Assembly (NCBI GenBank): GCA_032622095.1
Contig: CP136066.1
Location: 206,548,978-206,612,977 of the forward strand
Reading direction: 5' to 3'
Length of the DNA stretch: 64,000 nucleotides
Origin: Siphonodentalium dalli
Lineage: Eukaryota > Mollusca > Scaphopoda > Gadilida > Siphonodentaliidae
Positions within the stretch are counted from its first letter, which is position 1. Each line of letters opens with the position of its first letter. Below the pieces are notes generated by a model. That model did no database searches and was not told where the DNA came from. It saw only the letters and a list, made by a program, of their open reading frames with translations. Position numbers and translations under genes: made by a program. Below are positions 1-11,163 of this stretch, in pieces.

Positions 1-1373
1 ATTTCCTTGCACCTGAGTGTCCCACAAAGTAATCCAAAGCTACGTATATTATGCAAGTCGATCATTTTCCGTGGGTGCATTAATTCTGTTGATGGTATCC
101 AGATAATTAATCATGTAATTACGCACATAACACTATATCGAGCTACAAGTTAGTGTTTAAAAATTTATAACTTACAATAAGATTCCGACAGGTATAATGA
201 AACTAAACACTAAAAAGCATCTATGCATTGTCCAATAATACATAGCTAGGAGAATTGAATTAAGTATTTCCTAGAATTTCAAGTAGCTTCCGTGAAAATG
301 AAACTGATATATTCGATGTATTCTGTCAATCGTAAAACTATTTGTTCACTGTGACGTCATATATACTGCAGGGTTTGTCTGCAGGAGATATTTATAGCGG
401 CGAAATATAATTGAGTTTTGGCGGGAAATGGGAACATGTGCGCCGTTGTTTGTGTTTGGGGACCCAGGCGGGACAACGAAACTATTATTGACCGTACTTT
501 GACTTTATCTCCATATTTGAGGGGGGGGGGTATGTTTTTTGTGTTTATCCTCCATGCATGTAATATGGGTCAAATGAATGGTGTTGTCACTATGAATTCC
601 CGCTATAAAAACTGATTTGGGACAGGTTCCGTATTGTAATAGTACGATAGCACGGGATCTCGGAGGTAGATACCTCCTTTGGTAGGAGAACAGCCTGTTG
701 GCGTATGTTGATCCCTACTCTGCCTAACTCGGCAATTCGGCATTCTTTGATCAAATATGTAATCGTACGATAGCACGGGATCTCCGAGCATGAGTAGTTT
801 CAACGACAGAAATCTCATTCAAAATAATATCCGTACTCAGCAGTCCGACATTCTTTGATGTTACAGCGACATTTATTACGCTGTATATAACGTCGCTATT
901 TCAATGCACATCAAACATTACGTTGTAGTTTTGTTTTGTAGTTTTGATTTCAAAGGGTTACGCTGTACTGGTAACACACTGCACAATTGACCCGCTTTTT
1001 CACCAGTATTCTGTTTAACCCCCCCCCCCCCGAACTCCCGTTGCAGCCAGATTTTTTATGACATATTGCTGCTGACTTTTGGTACATGTATGAATCAAAC
1101 AGATCATCTGCGAGGGGAATGGGTCCGTGGGACGGACCCGCAGCCGGCCTGACGGAAACCCTGCATTAATGTGTTAATTATCATGAGTCCCTGTAAACAT
1201 GTTTAAAAAAAAAATTATACTTTTAATTTCACATTGTAAATGGGAGGCACAACACCCTGACTCGTGTCCCCCATAAAACATTTTGTTGTGTGGCTGTTGG
1301 TATCATGGGTCTTACATGCCGATGTATACATGTACCATACAATTTTTGAGAATAAAAAAATTTATCAATTGTA
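1..1373. other. Unassigned intergenic DNA with a short direct repeat
   Basis: No convincing coding exon is seen. The stretch holds a G run near 523-532, a C run near 1019-1030 and a direct repeat of GTACGATAGCACGGGATCTC near 641 and 767, about 126 bp apart. A partial echo of ATTCTTTGAT follows each repeat region. Short open frames here have no recognisable domain and are treated as chance. Confidence 0.5.
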
Positions 1374-1586
1374 CAGTAATGCCCTAAATAATCGACTCCT
1401 TAACCACAGCAGAATTATGGGTAATTTTTCCGGATTTAGTCGGAAATATGGCTTGTTGCCATTCATTGGAAAGCTCTAAATGAGAGCTTTCTGATGAATG
1501 GCAACAAGCCATATTTCCGACTAAATCCTGAAAAATTACCCATAATTCTGCTGTGGTTAAGGAGTCGATTATATAGGGCATTACTT
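1374..1586. repeat. Family A hairpin MITE, copy 1
   Basis: Two arms of about 100 bp are nearly perfect reverse complements around a short centre. The outer ends read CAGTAATGCCCTAA and, inverted, TTAGGGCATTACT. The arms contain CCACAGCAGAATTATGGGTA and the inverted TTCCGACTAAATCC. Ends beginning CAGT beside TA targets resemble Tc1/mariner-pogo type non-autonomous elements. No transposase is present. Confidence 0.85.
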
Positions 1587-1810
1587 TACATGTATCTGCA
1601 TAGGGATTGATCGAATAATGAATTAATATGTTGGTCTCCACAAAGACTTTTATACTACCGTAATTGGACATGTTTTTGCATGCTACAGGGTATAACACTG
1701 GGATTCAAAGGTCGTAAAATATTTTTGTTACAGGTGTCACGCCTCTTACACACTAAGGCCCAAAAACAAACCTTTGTTTTCAGCAGACTGAACAAAAATA
1801 GGGTAGATAA

Positions 1811-2204
1811 CAAGTCTGAATTTAGTGTGACATTTGCAGAATGAGGTCCACAGAGGGTGAATTTAGTGACACTATCGTGCACAGCAGGCCAGCATCACCA
1901 AATTCACCCTCTGGGAACCTCATTCTGCTCAGGCTTCAATTGCTATTGGAGACCTACAGGATCAAATTGAAGTTCCCCAGTTGAAGTTGGTGATGTTCAC
2001 CCATTAGTCACCTCACTTATGCAATTTATTTTCTCCAAATTCGGGATATAGAAACTGAACAGAAGGGAAAAAGGGACTAAAATCAATGTTAATTTGAGAA
2101 TATAGATTCTAACTTCCCAGAATTTAAGGCCTTAGCAGAATGAGGTCCTCAGAGGGTGAATTTGTTGATGCTAGCTATCCCACAGTGCAGATGTTTGATT
2201 TCAC
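1811..2204. repeat. Family H hAT-like MITE, copy 1 (right end degraded)
   Basis: It starts CAAGTCTGAA and carries the family H palindrome, in which GCAGAATGAGGTCC and GAGGGTGAATTTAGTGA recur as inverted copies. A second palindrome near 2139-2204 lacks its right arm. Other copies in the window (3154-4346 and 29537-29985) have 8-bp target duplications, which is the evidence for hAT-like mobilisation. Confidence 0.75.
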
Positions 2205-2318
2205 TATAAATTCTTCCACTTCACATAGGTCATGATGGCCTATCAGGATTCAAACCAGCTTCGCTATCACTGGCCTCATGCCATCTGAGCCACCGGGGGG
2301 GGGGGGGGGGGAACTGGT

Positions 2319-2685
2319 TTAAACGTACTCAATCTGATCAGACGGTCCCCATATCATCAAGATATCAAGATACAACAACAACATTTCTTCAAAACACGCT
2401 TTAGTTATAAGAATATATTAATTGCAACAAAATAATGGTTCAGCCACTGTGAACTATGTATCAAATTTCCCAAAACATGCAATTTTGTCCGAGACAGTCT
2501 GTTTGACAAAGTTTTTCTGGGCCACAAATAATTGCACATCTCGAGATATAACAAACTTCAAAAACAGATATCTGACCACTCTGAGCTTTGATGGGTGGGT
2601 TCCTCAACTCAAATAAAATAGTTTTTACCCCCCGAAGCCAAAGAAATAGTAATTTAGGAGCATTAATTCAGTTAATGCATCTTTA
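2319..2685. repeat. Family F TTAA-ended MITE, copy 1
   Basis: It begins TTTAAACGTACTCAATCTGA and ends ATGCATCTTTAA, matching other copies whose termini are TTAAAGGTACTCAA and the inverted form. TTAA termini suggest a piggyBac- or Kolobok-like target preference. A G run at about 2296-2311 lies just outside. The element is non-coding. Confidence 0.7.
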
Positions 2686-3145
2686 ACTATTGGAATTGTA
2701 AAAAGTGTTTTTTATGAGTTTAGTGGCCTAGCCACTTGCACTTCAGTGCTTCCAGCTCTCATATTAAATGAATTTGATTAGTTTTTCTTCTGCTATCCGA
2801 CCATCACCGACCATCGCCGACCATCGCCGTATATACCATCCTTGCTATTAGTGTATGAATAATTTAACGTGTTCAATGTATGAATGTCTGTCTTTGAGTC
2901 TTCACTTTGGTATAGAACATCAATTAAGTGGACATAAATAGTACGAAAAAATACTAGTATAGTTGTTCTCAACCGATTATTTCATGGTAATGTTCCTGAA
3001 TTTATAAATATTGATATATTTTTCTACAGGAAAGTGAGAAACCAATTTTGTTTTTACAAACTCTGTTGGACAGAGACCTCTGTGCTCACATTCAGAATTA
3101 TTGACGGACTGAAAAGATAATACAGAAGTGCAGAAGGATTTATGT
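2686..3145. other. Unassigned DNA with short CCGACCATC tandem
   Basis: No gene was recognised. A three-unit tandem of about 10 bp, built on ACCATCGCCG, lies at about 2798-2830. The rest is AT-rich DNA with no clear repeat boundary. Confidence 0.4.
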
Positions 3146-3153
3146 GTTGGTGG

Positions 3154-4346
3154 CAAGCCTTGAAATAGAGGGTGAATTTAGTGATGCTACCCCGGGCTAG
3201 CATCACCAAATTCACCCTCTGGGGACCTCATTCTGCTTACAACTCAGCAGAATGAGGTCCCCAGAGGGTGAATTTGGTGATGCTAGCCCACTATGCAGGG
3301 TAGCATTACTAAATTCACCCTCTGGGGCAAGCCTGGATATAAGAGGTCGGACACGGTCATTGACCGAGCCAAATACACTGATGACCGGCGCCGCCTTATT
3401 ATCGTCCGTCAGTTTGTCCGGCGCCCATTATCTTCACAAAAAATATATAATTAAGGGGAAACAACAAGTAGATGTATTATCCGCGGCAAAGACATTCAAT
3501 TACCACTACTGTGCACTAAATATCAAATCCCCCCACCAATACAACGCGTTTTACCGAAAACATGTTAATGATCCGTTCCGTATACAGGACCTATAAATGT
3601 AATTTTAATGCAACCTCTAACCTAAATTGTCCGCGATTGATGATTGATCGTAAACTGCGAATTATCGCTGCCTTCACGTCCGCACTATTTACGACTTTCT
3701 ATTTTTAGAACGTGAAAAAGCCAGAAAAAATGGCTGCCACTTGGGGGGTAACTCCAACCAAGAAATACACTTCGTCGTGTTTTTCTCGTTTGATGTAAGA
3801 TACACGGAGATGTCACAAGTTAAATCAGCACAAGTGTAATATATTCCACAAGTTAAGGTGTTAGTTGGAGATTTAGCGGAAGAAATTCCGAAAAAATTCA
3901 TACCGGGTAGTTTTTAAATCGCCGCGTTTTGAAACATGTGCTCGTCTTTACTTTGGGGAAGCACGGCATAGGATTTTTTCTGCGGACTATTTTGCGCTAC
4001 TATATCGGACAACTTCCGATTAATCTGATCCGATCCGGCCAATTTGAAATTAGCAATGGGCAGTTCAGTGACTTAGCACAGTACATAATGTATGCAAAAG
4101 TGATGTAAAACACCATAATTCATAACATGGTACATCAATGAATCTAATTTGTGCATTGGAATGGGCTAAAAAACTACTAATTTCTGCTATTTATTGATAC
4201 CAGGTAAATGACAGACACACTTTTCAAATGTCAGACGCCGAATCTTTGGTGCCTGTCATTTTGTCAGACACTCCAAATTTTTTTATATCCAGGCTTGCTC
4301 TGGGGACCTCATTCTGCAAATGACAGATACACTATTTCAAGGCTTG
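3154..4346. mobile_element. Family H hAT-like element, copy 2, split by element J1
   Basis: The termini are CAAGCCTTGAAATAG at 3154 and the inverted CTATTTCAAGGCTTG ending at 4346. The flanks carry a perfect 8-bp duplication GTTGGTGG at 3146-3153 and 4347-4354. Inside lie two family H palindromes. The second is broken at 3327 by the 970-bp element J1 and resumes at 4298. An 8-bp target duplication with CA/TG ends is characteristic of hAT transposons. No transposase is encoded. Confidence 0.85.
3328..4297 (+). mobile_element. Element J, hAT-like non-autonomous transposon, copy 1
   Basis: Terminal inverted repeats of 15 bp (CAAGCCTGGATATAA) bound 970 bp. A perfect 8-bp target duplication CTCTGGGG lies at 3320-3327 and 4298-4305. 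The target is the palindrome of a family H element, so J1 is younger than its host. The interior has no transposase; the short open frame at 3252-3596 crosses the element boundary and is not a gene. An inverted copy lies at 62817-63712. Compared with that copy, J1 keeps about 100 bp near 3585-3675 that J2 lacks. Confidence 0.9.
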
Positions 4347-4354
4347 GTTGGTGG

Positions 4355-5095
4355 GAAATGTTAAGATATAGAGGATCTCACATGAGTTTCTATTTTATGC
4401 GGAATTTATCAACCGAGTTCACTAAATTCGAATTGAGCCAAGGTTTACCGAGGATCAAATGGAATTTAGTGGACGAGGTTGATAAATTACATATAAAATA
4501 GAACGAGTTTGAGATACCTTTTATCACATGATCAAATAAATGCGAAGCAACGCGAAGTATACATCGAAAACAACAATCATAAACTTCAGCGATCGCAAAT
4601 CATTTAAATAATGGCATGACATCATCGCACGCACTAATATTACACGTGTGTCTTACTAATAAATATGAAGCTGGTTTTGTGGGTTAATTATATAATAAAA
4701 TACGTTCAACTATGGTTGTTAGATGGTCGTTTGTTCAACTTATTATCCTATGATTTCCTAAAGGAACTACTCATCAATGAGTATTTAGTGTAGAAATGGT
4801 TAACCATGTGACTTTGGACATCATCAGGTGCAAAACAGAAGATGTCAGATGGTTTGTAACTGACATTATGTCCGACAGTATATTTTAGAGTTATTTGCCA
4901 AGAATATGGTCACTACTTTGATTGGCAAGCTTATCATGGACAATAAACATGGGGGGGGGGGGAATTACATTTTCCTTTGTGTTTTTTCTAAGTGTTTTTC
5001 CCATATTATAAAAAGAAACCAATAACTACACTAAAATATCAGAAAAGTTAAATGTGAGAAGTTGGGAAGAGGAAAACTCATACATGTATGCATGT
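4355..5095. other. Unassigned DNA including the left copy of a 200-bp duplication
   Basis: No gene is seen. The part at about 4716-4915 (ATGGTCGTTTGTTC onward) recurs in direct orientation at about 5354-5550 with many shared words, including CTCATCAATGAGTATTT, GACATCATCAGG and TATATTTTAGAGTTATTT. A G run lies at 4951-4961. Confidence 0.5.
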
Positions 5096-5353
5096 ACTGT
5101 AATGCCCTAATTAATCGACTCCATAACCACAGCAGAATTATGGGTAACTTTTCAGGATTTAGTCGGAAATATGGCTTGGTGCCATTCATCGGAAAGCTCT
5201 CACTCAGTGAGAGCTTTCCGATCAATGGCAACAAGCCATCTCACTGAGTGAGAGCTTTCCGATGAATGGCAACAAGCCATATTTCCGACTATATCCTGGA
5301 AAGTTACCCATAGTTCTGCTGTGGTTAAGGAGTCAATTATTTAGGGCAATACT
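5096..5353. repeat. Family A hairpin MITE, copy 2, with duplicated centre
   Basis: The usual arms are present, but the centre contains the GAGAGCTTTCCGAT segment twice, separated by CTCACTGAGTGAGAG. This makes the copy about 45 bp longer than typical. It lies between the two copies of the local 200-bp direct duplication. Confidence 0.85.
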
Positions 5354-5551
5354 GTATGGTTGTTTGATGGTCGTTTGTTCTACTTATTATCCCATGATTT
5401 CCTAAGGGGACTGCTCTTCAATGAGTATTTTACTAATGGTTAACCACCTGACTTGGGACATCATCAGGGGCAAAACAAAAAATGTCAGATGGTTTGTACA
5501 TGTAATTGAGCCTGACATAATAGTATATTTTAGAGTTATTTACCAAAAATG

Positions 5552-5747
5552 CAGTAATGCCCTAAGTAATCGACTCCTTAACCACAGCAGAATTATGGGT
5601 AATTTTTCAGGATTAGTTGCCATTCATCGGAAAGCTCTCCCCGAGAGCTTTCCAATGAATGGCAACAAGCCATATTTCCGACTAAATCCTGAAAAATTAC
5701 CCATAATTCTGCTGTGGTTATGTAGTCGATTAATTAGGGCATTACTG
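5552..5747. repeat. Family A hairpin MITE, copy 3
   Basis: It runs from CAGTAATGCCCTAA to the inverted GGGCATTACTG. The left arm has a short internal deletion: the ATATGGCTTG part is missing next to GGATTAGTTGCC. The right arm is complete. Both arms share the AATTTTTCAGG / CCTGAAAAATT variant. Confidence 0.85.
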
Positions 5748-5838
5748 TAGTTGATTTGTTAGAAGGCCTGGAAAATTACTAACATTCAAAACAAAATTAC
5801 ACCGTGATTTCTGTACGAAAATAAAAACAGATTTTGAA

Positions 5839-6320
5839 TTAAAGGCTCACTTAATTTTTTAGTCGCCAATTATTATTTTTATAGTGCCTTGATATACGGT
5901 TTTAATAACAATCCATAAAATATAATTAAAATACTATAATTCATCACCATTTGGAACGTCTGTGTCTCAGAAGCTGCCCATAGAGTAATAGAAAAATAGC
6001 TCAAATCATAGAAACATTTCCCCGTCTCGCTTCCAGAATGCAACAGAATTCAAACAAAAGTTTATTTTCAATGGAAGGGGAATAACTCTGTATCTAAATA
6101 TATAGAGTTATTCCCCTTCCGGTGAAAATAAAAGACTTTGTGTATGAACTTCAGCACAGAACAGATGTCAGTTTCTCAACAAAAACAACATGTGTACAGT
6201 TTATTACATCGCATAAGTTGAAAATACAATGTTTTGGAGCTTACTCTTTCAAACGGTATATAACATGGCATATATATTATATAATGTGATCTGGGGTTCA
6301 GAAATTAAGTGGGCCTTTAA
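5839..6320. repeat. Family D TTAA-ended MITE, copy 1
   Basis: The ends are TTAAAGGCTCACTTAATTTT and the inverted AATTAAGTGGGCCTTTAA. The middle has a hairpin made of GGAAGGGGAATAACTCT and its inverse around a short AT centre. The TTAA termini match those of families F and types I-III. Confidence 0.85.
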
Positions 6321-6409
6321 AGAAGAGATTTTTTTCCATGATATAGGCCAATTATAGAAATTAAATTTGTTTTCTCAAAGTTACACACTTTTGAAAAAGT
6401 CAGATAGGT

Positions 6410-6579
6410 TACTTTAAATGAGTACTCGAGAAATAAACATGATTTTCATGTTTGCATCATTCATAGAACACATGAGTGTATTTTACACTAATCTGTGGCT
6501 CAAATTCATTCATTTATTGCATATATTCTGTTGAGATGGTCACATAAATGGCCGGATTTAGTGTACAGTACCCCTTTAA
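6410..6579. repeat. Family Q element, right part, abutting a type I MITE at TTAA
   Basis: It holds TTATTGCATATATTCTGTTG, AAATGGCCGGATTTAGTGTA and the end GTACAGTACCCCTTTAA, which recur at 17.7-18.3 kb, 28.4-28.6 kb and 43.9-44.3 kb. Its terminal TTAA is shared with the start of the next element, as if the newcomer used that TTAA as target. The left boundary is approximate. Confidence 0.6.
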
Positions 6580-7053
6580 CCCTTTCATTGCCAGGTTCGA
6601 TTTTTTTATCAACCCATATACCCTGTGCCAATGCATTCTCTTATATATGCGAGTCGACCATAGGTCGCCTCGCATATATAAGAGAATGCATTGGCCTAAC
6701 AATTTTTCATCATTTGTTATTATTTTTTACAATTTTTTACAATTTTAATAATTTTTTCAAATATTCTTTAACAGACTTATTTTGTAGGTTTAGGAATCTT
6801 ACGTTTTTCATGGGCATAAAAATTATTACTATGAATACTTGGTGATAGTTTTGAGTTATAACATGCCCCTAAGGTTTTATCGAGTTTGTTTTTAAATTCG
6901 CTATAGCATGCTTAAGCATACCCAAAAAAAAATTCAACCCAAATTGTTTTTATTTATTTTTTATTTTTTTTAGGGCTGATTTTATCGGCCCTGGCACTCT
7001 ACAGACCGTAAATTAGGGCTGATGAGATCGGCCCCTGGCACTGAAAGAGTTAA
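6576..7053 (+). repeat. Type I TTAA MITE carrying one B cassette, copy 1
   Basis: The termini are TTAACCCTTTCATTGCCAGG and the inverted CTGGCACTGAAAGAGTTAA. Near the left end, at about 6606-6695, sits the palindromic B cassette (CCAATGCATTCTCTTATATA arms, GTCGACCATAGGTCGCC centre). An AT-rich spacer, TAAGCATACCC and GATGAGATCGGCCCC follow. Translations of the cassette are not genes. Confidence 0.85.
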
Positions 7054-7189
7054 GAACTTGACATGTACCAGGTGATTCAATAAAAATTAAATCCAGGGTT
7101 GGTAGCAAATAGGCTTACATCACACAGGTATTTTCGTGAAAATTGGCCGAACATTATTCTTTTAAATTATATGCAGTGGCTCTTGTTGG

Positions 7190-7617
7190 CAAACCTGTAA
7201 ATAGTGTGTCTGTCATTTGCAGAATGAAGTCCCCAGAGGGTGAGTTTAGTGATGCTATCCCGCACACAGGCTAGCATCACCAAATTCACCCTCTGGGGAC
7301 TTCATTCTGCTTAGACCTCAACTTCTATGGGAGACCTAGGATCAGATTGAATTTCCCCAGTTGAAGTTGGTGATATGATGTTCACCCATTAGTCACCTCA
7401 ATTATGTATTTTATCTTCTACAAATTAGGTAATATAGAAACTTCTCAGAAGGAAAAAAGTAACTAAAACAATTCCAATTTGAAGATGATGCCAAAGCAGA
7501 ATGAGGTCACGAGAGGGTGAATTTGGTGATGCTAGTCCACTGTGCGGGGTAGCATCACTAAATTCACCCTCTGGGGACCTCATTCTGCAAATGACAGACA
7601 CACTATTTGCAGACTTG
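7190..7617. repeat. Family H hAT-like MITE, copy 3
   Basis: It runs from CAAACCTGTAAATAGTGTGT to the inverted ACACTATTTGCAGACTTG. Two palindromes of about 90 bp (GAATGAAGTCCCCAGAGGG arms and inverses) lie at the two ends with a spacer of about 230 bp. CTTGTTGG on the left and CTCGTTGG a few bases beyond the right end may be a decayed target duplication. Confidence 0.8.
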
Positions 7618-7655
7618 AATGCTCGTTGGCAGAATCAATTCCATTTGTTTATCAC

Positions 7656-8300
7656 AGATTAATTTTAGTTGAACTGGGAACTAAATATTTACATTTTTGT
7701 GTTCAGGTGTCATGTTTTCCCTGCTAGGTTACAACCAAGTCTGAATTTAGTGTGTCTGACATTTGCAGAATGAGGTCCCCAGAAGGTGAATTTAGTGATG
7801 CTATCCCACACAGTGGGCAAGCATCACCAAAGTCACCCTCTGGGGACCTCATTCTGCTTAGGCCTCATCTTCTGGGAAGTGTCTATAGTCTCAAATTAAT
7901 ATTGCTTTTACATGTAGTTACTTTTTGCCTACTGTTCAGTGTCTGTATCCCCCAATTTTCAGAAGATAAAATTAATAATTGAGGTGATTAATGGGTGAAC
8001 ATCACCAACTTCAACTGTGGAACTTCAATCTGACCCTATAGGTCTCCCATAGCAGTTGAGGCCTCAGCAGAATGAGGTTTCCAGAGAGTGAATTTAGTGA
8101 TGCTAGCCTGCTGTGTAGGATAGCATCACTAAATTCACCCTCTGGGAACCTCATTCTGCTAATGTCAGACATACTATATCCAGGCTTGATCCAACAAGTC
8201 ATTTTGGATACTGCAAAACAGACACTAAATTCAGACTTGCAGATTAATTTGGGTTGAAATAGGAACTAAATATTTACATTTTTGTGTTCAGGTGTCATGT
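7656..8300. repeat. Direct duplication flanking family H copy 4
   Basis: A block of about 57 bp (CAGATTAATTTTAGTTG, GGAACTAAATATTTACATTT, GTGTTCAGGTGTCATG) at about 7656-7714 recurs at about 8240-8300. The H element at 7736-8188 lies between the two blocks. This looks like a local tandem duplication of unique sequence, not of the MITE alone. Confidence 0.6.
7736..8188. repeat. Family H hAT-like MITE, copy 4
   Basis: The left end is CAAGTCTGAATTTAGTGTGT and the right end CATACTATATCCAGGCTTG. That right end matches element J termini (TATATCCAGGCTTG) as well as H, so H and J probably share terminal ancestry. Two palindromes, at about 7768-7858 and 8068-8160, flank the spacer. Confidence 0.75.
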
Positions 8301-8305
8301 GGTCC

Positions 8306-8395
8306 AACTGATGTTGTTGAAATGATGGGAATAAAACGCTCATTGCATGGTGCATAGCTTTCAGCACAAGACCTTCTTCGGTGCAACAAATGAAT
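8306..8395 (-). repeat. Possible degenerate retroelement end with hammerhead-like words
   Basis: On the minus strand the words GAAGAAGGTCTTGTGCTGAAA and TTTTATTCCCATCATTTCAA appear. This resembles the CTGATGA-n-GAAA style tails recalled from Penelope-like elements, but the CTGATGA core is not intact. Weak evidence; no boundary is defined. Confidence 0.2.
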
Positions 8396-8464
8396 TTATG
8401 ATTACATATAACCAGGTTAACATTGACTAATACCTAATAATCTGTTGGTTAAATCTTACATTCT

Positions 8465-8928
8465 TTAACCCTTTCAGTGCCAGGGGCCGATCTCATCGGC
8501 CCTAATTTATGGTCTGTAAAATCGGCCCTAACAAAATTAAAAAAAATAAAAATATTTTGGGTTGAATTTTTTTGGGTATGCTTAAGCATGCAATAGCGAA
8601 TTTAAAAACAAACTGGATAAAACCTTAGGGGCATGTTATAACTCAAAACTATCACCAAGTATTCATAGTAATAATTTTGATGCCCATGAAAAACGTAAGA
8701 TTCCCTGGCACTAAACCTACAAAATAAGTCTGTTAAAGAATATAAGAAAAAAATATTAAAATTCTAAAAAATTCTAAAAAATAATAACAAATGATGAAAA
8801 ATTGTTAGGCCAATGCATTCTCTTATATATGCGAGGCGACCTATGGTCGCCTCGCATATATAAGAGAATGCATTGGCACAGGGTATATGGGTTGATACAA
8901 AAATCGGACTTGGCACTGAAAGGGTTAA
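8465..8928 (-). repeat. Type I TTAA MITE carrying one B cassette, copy 2 (inverted)
   Basis: The ends are TTAACCCTTTCAGTGCCAGG and the inverted TTGGCACTGAAAGGGTTAA. It is the reverse-orientation equivalent of 6576-7053 and 61458-61895. Its cassette at about 8810-8881 is the one copy whose centre is symmetric (GAGGCGACC on both arms) instead of carrying the usual one-base asymmetry. Confidence 0.85.
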
Positions 8929-9002
8929 GTGGAATCGGGACAAAATCAACAAAAAGTCTATAGGTTTGAAGTAGTAAAACAATCTGATAGGATGTCTTTA
9001 TA

Positions 9003-9388
9003 CAAGCCTGCAAATAGTGTGTCTGTCATTTGCACAATGAGGTCCCTAGAGGGTGAATTTAGTTATGCTATTCCATACAGTGAGCTAGAATCACAAATTC
9101 ACCCTCTGGGCAACTCATTCTGCTTAGGCATCATCTTCTGGGAAGTAACTATAGTCTCAAATTATCCTTGCTTTAGTTACCTTTTCCCTTCTTGTAAAGT
9201 TCTATATCCCCTAATTTGCAGAAGATAAATTGCATAATCAAGGTGACTTATGGGTGAACATCACCAACTTCAACTGGGGAACTTCAATCTGATCCTAGGT
9301 CTCCCGTAGCAGTTGCGGGATAGCGTCACTAAATTTACTCTGTAGGAACCTCATTCTACAAATGACAGACACACTATTTGCAGTTTTG
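9003..9388. repeat. Family H hAT-like MITE, copy 5
   Basis: It starts CAAGCCTGCAAATAGTGTGT and ends with the inverted CACACTATTTGCAG followed by TTTTG. The left palindrome is intact with substitutions. The right palindrome has lost its first arm: the sequence passes from CGTAGCAGTTGCGGGATAGC directly to the second arm. Confidence 0.75.
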
Positions 9389-9649
9389 CCTCACACTGTC
9401 ACAGACCTATAATGTATTGTCCACTAAGATCAAAGCACAAACCTTCTGTATCAATTTGTATACTTTAGTCTGACTTTTGGGAGACTCCCAATACTTTTCT
9501 GATTAAATCTGATTGAAACATGTTTTAGTTAATGTGCCGAAACCAGTGAAGACAATAAAATATATCCGAGACCTGGGAATTTTACAAATGTACTCAGAAA
9601 ATACTCCGATTGGTTGTGAACCTCCATTACATAATGGACTACAACAGGC

Positions 9650-10000
9650 CAGAGTATGCACCTTCATTTGCAGAATGATGTCCCCAGAGAGTGAATTCAT
9701 GACGCTATCCAACATAGCAGGCTAGTATTACTAAATTCACCCTCAAGGAACCTCATTCTTCTTAGTTCTCATCTTCTCTGGAAAGTTTCTTTATTATCAA
9801 ATTTCTATAGAAACTTCTTCAGATAGATTCTATTTCATTTTTAGTTTAGTTTCTCTATATCACCAAATTTGCAGACGGACGCATTGCATAATTGAGGTTA
9901 CCAATGGGTGTACATGACAATATTCACCATTTGGGAACTTCAATTAGAACTTAGGTCTCCCATAGCAGATGAGGCCTCAGACACACTATTACCAGACTTG
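9650..10000. repeat. Family H hAT-like MITE, copy 6 (degraded)
   Basis: The left palindrome (GCAGAATGATGTCCCCAGAG to CCTCATTCTTCTTAG) is recognisable. The right palindrome is gone, but the terminal ACACACTATTACCAGACTTG remains. The boundaries are approximate. Confidence 0.6.
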
Positions 10001-10133
10001 AAATTTGGAATGGGCTCCTCTATCCACTTCCATCGTGAGAAAGAGTTCAAAAATCAAAATTGCTAAAATAGAAATATGCTGCGTGCTGGCTAAATATTAA
10101 TGAAAAATTTGTCCATTGAAAATCACCATCAAA

Positions 10134-10619
10134 TTAAAGGCCCACTTAATTATCAAACTCACAGATCACATTATATAAGATATATGACACATTATATACC
10201 ATTTGAAAGAGGAAGCTCCAAAACATTGTATTTTAAACTTATTCAATGTAAAAAATTGTGAACATGTTGTTTTTGTGAGATATCAATGTCTGTTATGTGC
10301 TGAAGTTTCTGCACAAAGTCAATTATTTTCAATGGAAGGGGAATAACTCTATATGTTTAGAAAAAGAGCTATTCCCCTTCCATTGAAAATAAACTAGTTT
10401 GAATTCTGTTGCATTCTGGGAGCTATAACGGGGGAAATGATTTTATGATTTCAGCTATTTTCTATTAGTCTGTGGGCACCTGCTGAGACCCAGATGATCC
10501 AAATGCTGATGAATTATAGTATTTTAATAATATTTTATGGCATAGATTGTTATTAAAACTGAAAATCAAGGCAAAATAAAAAACATAATTGGTGACTCAA
10601 AAATTAAGTGGGCCTTTAA
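10134..10619. repeat. Family D TTAA-ended MITE, copy 2
   Basis: The ends are TTAAAGGCCCACTTAATT and the inverted AAATTAAGTGGGCCTTTAA. The central hairpin is GGAAGGGGAATAACTCTAT with its inverse at about 10335-10391. It matches the other D copies along its length. Confidence 0.88.
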
Positions 10620-10811
10620 TTCATTACCGAGGGATGTCGCTAGAGGGGGTGTGCCTAAACAGGGGGGCTGGCCTCCTTGAAAGTAGAAAAATATTTGACT
10701 TTTGGTCTAAAAATAAATTTGACACTAAATACAAGTCAAACTATTAAAACAATTTCAACCTGCTATTAAGTCCAACTAATGTGACAGGCATGAAATATCA
10801 AACTGGGAACC

Positions 10812-11163
10812 ATGCCTGTCATTTGCAGAATGAGGTCCCCAGAGAGCAAATTTAGTGACGCTATCCCGCATAGCGGGCTAGCATCAATAAATTCACCTCA
10901 TTCTGCTTAGGCAGATTCTTTTTCTTTTTTAGTTTTGTTTTTGGGGTTATTCCCAAATTGGCAGATGAAACATTGCATAATCGAGGTTCCCAATGGGTGT
11001 AAATCACTATCTTCACCATTTGGGAACTTCAATCTGAGTCTATGTCTCCCATAGCAGATGAGGCCATGCAGAATGAGGTCCCCAGAGGGTGAATTTGGTG
11101 AGGGATAGCGTCACAAAATTCACCCTCTAGGAACCTCATTCTGCAAATGACAGACACACTAAA
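10812..11163. repeat. Family H hAT-like MITE, copy 7 (internal losses)
   Basis: CATGCCTGTCATTTGCAGAA opens the left palindrome, whose right arm is shortened. The right palindrome, at about 11068-11148, has lost its centre. A run of about 18 C follows at about 11185-11203. Confidence 0.65.
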
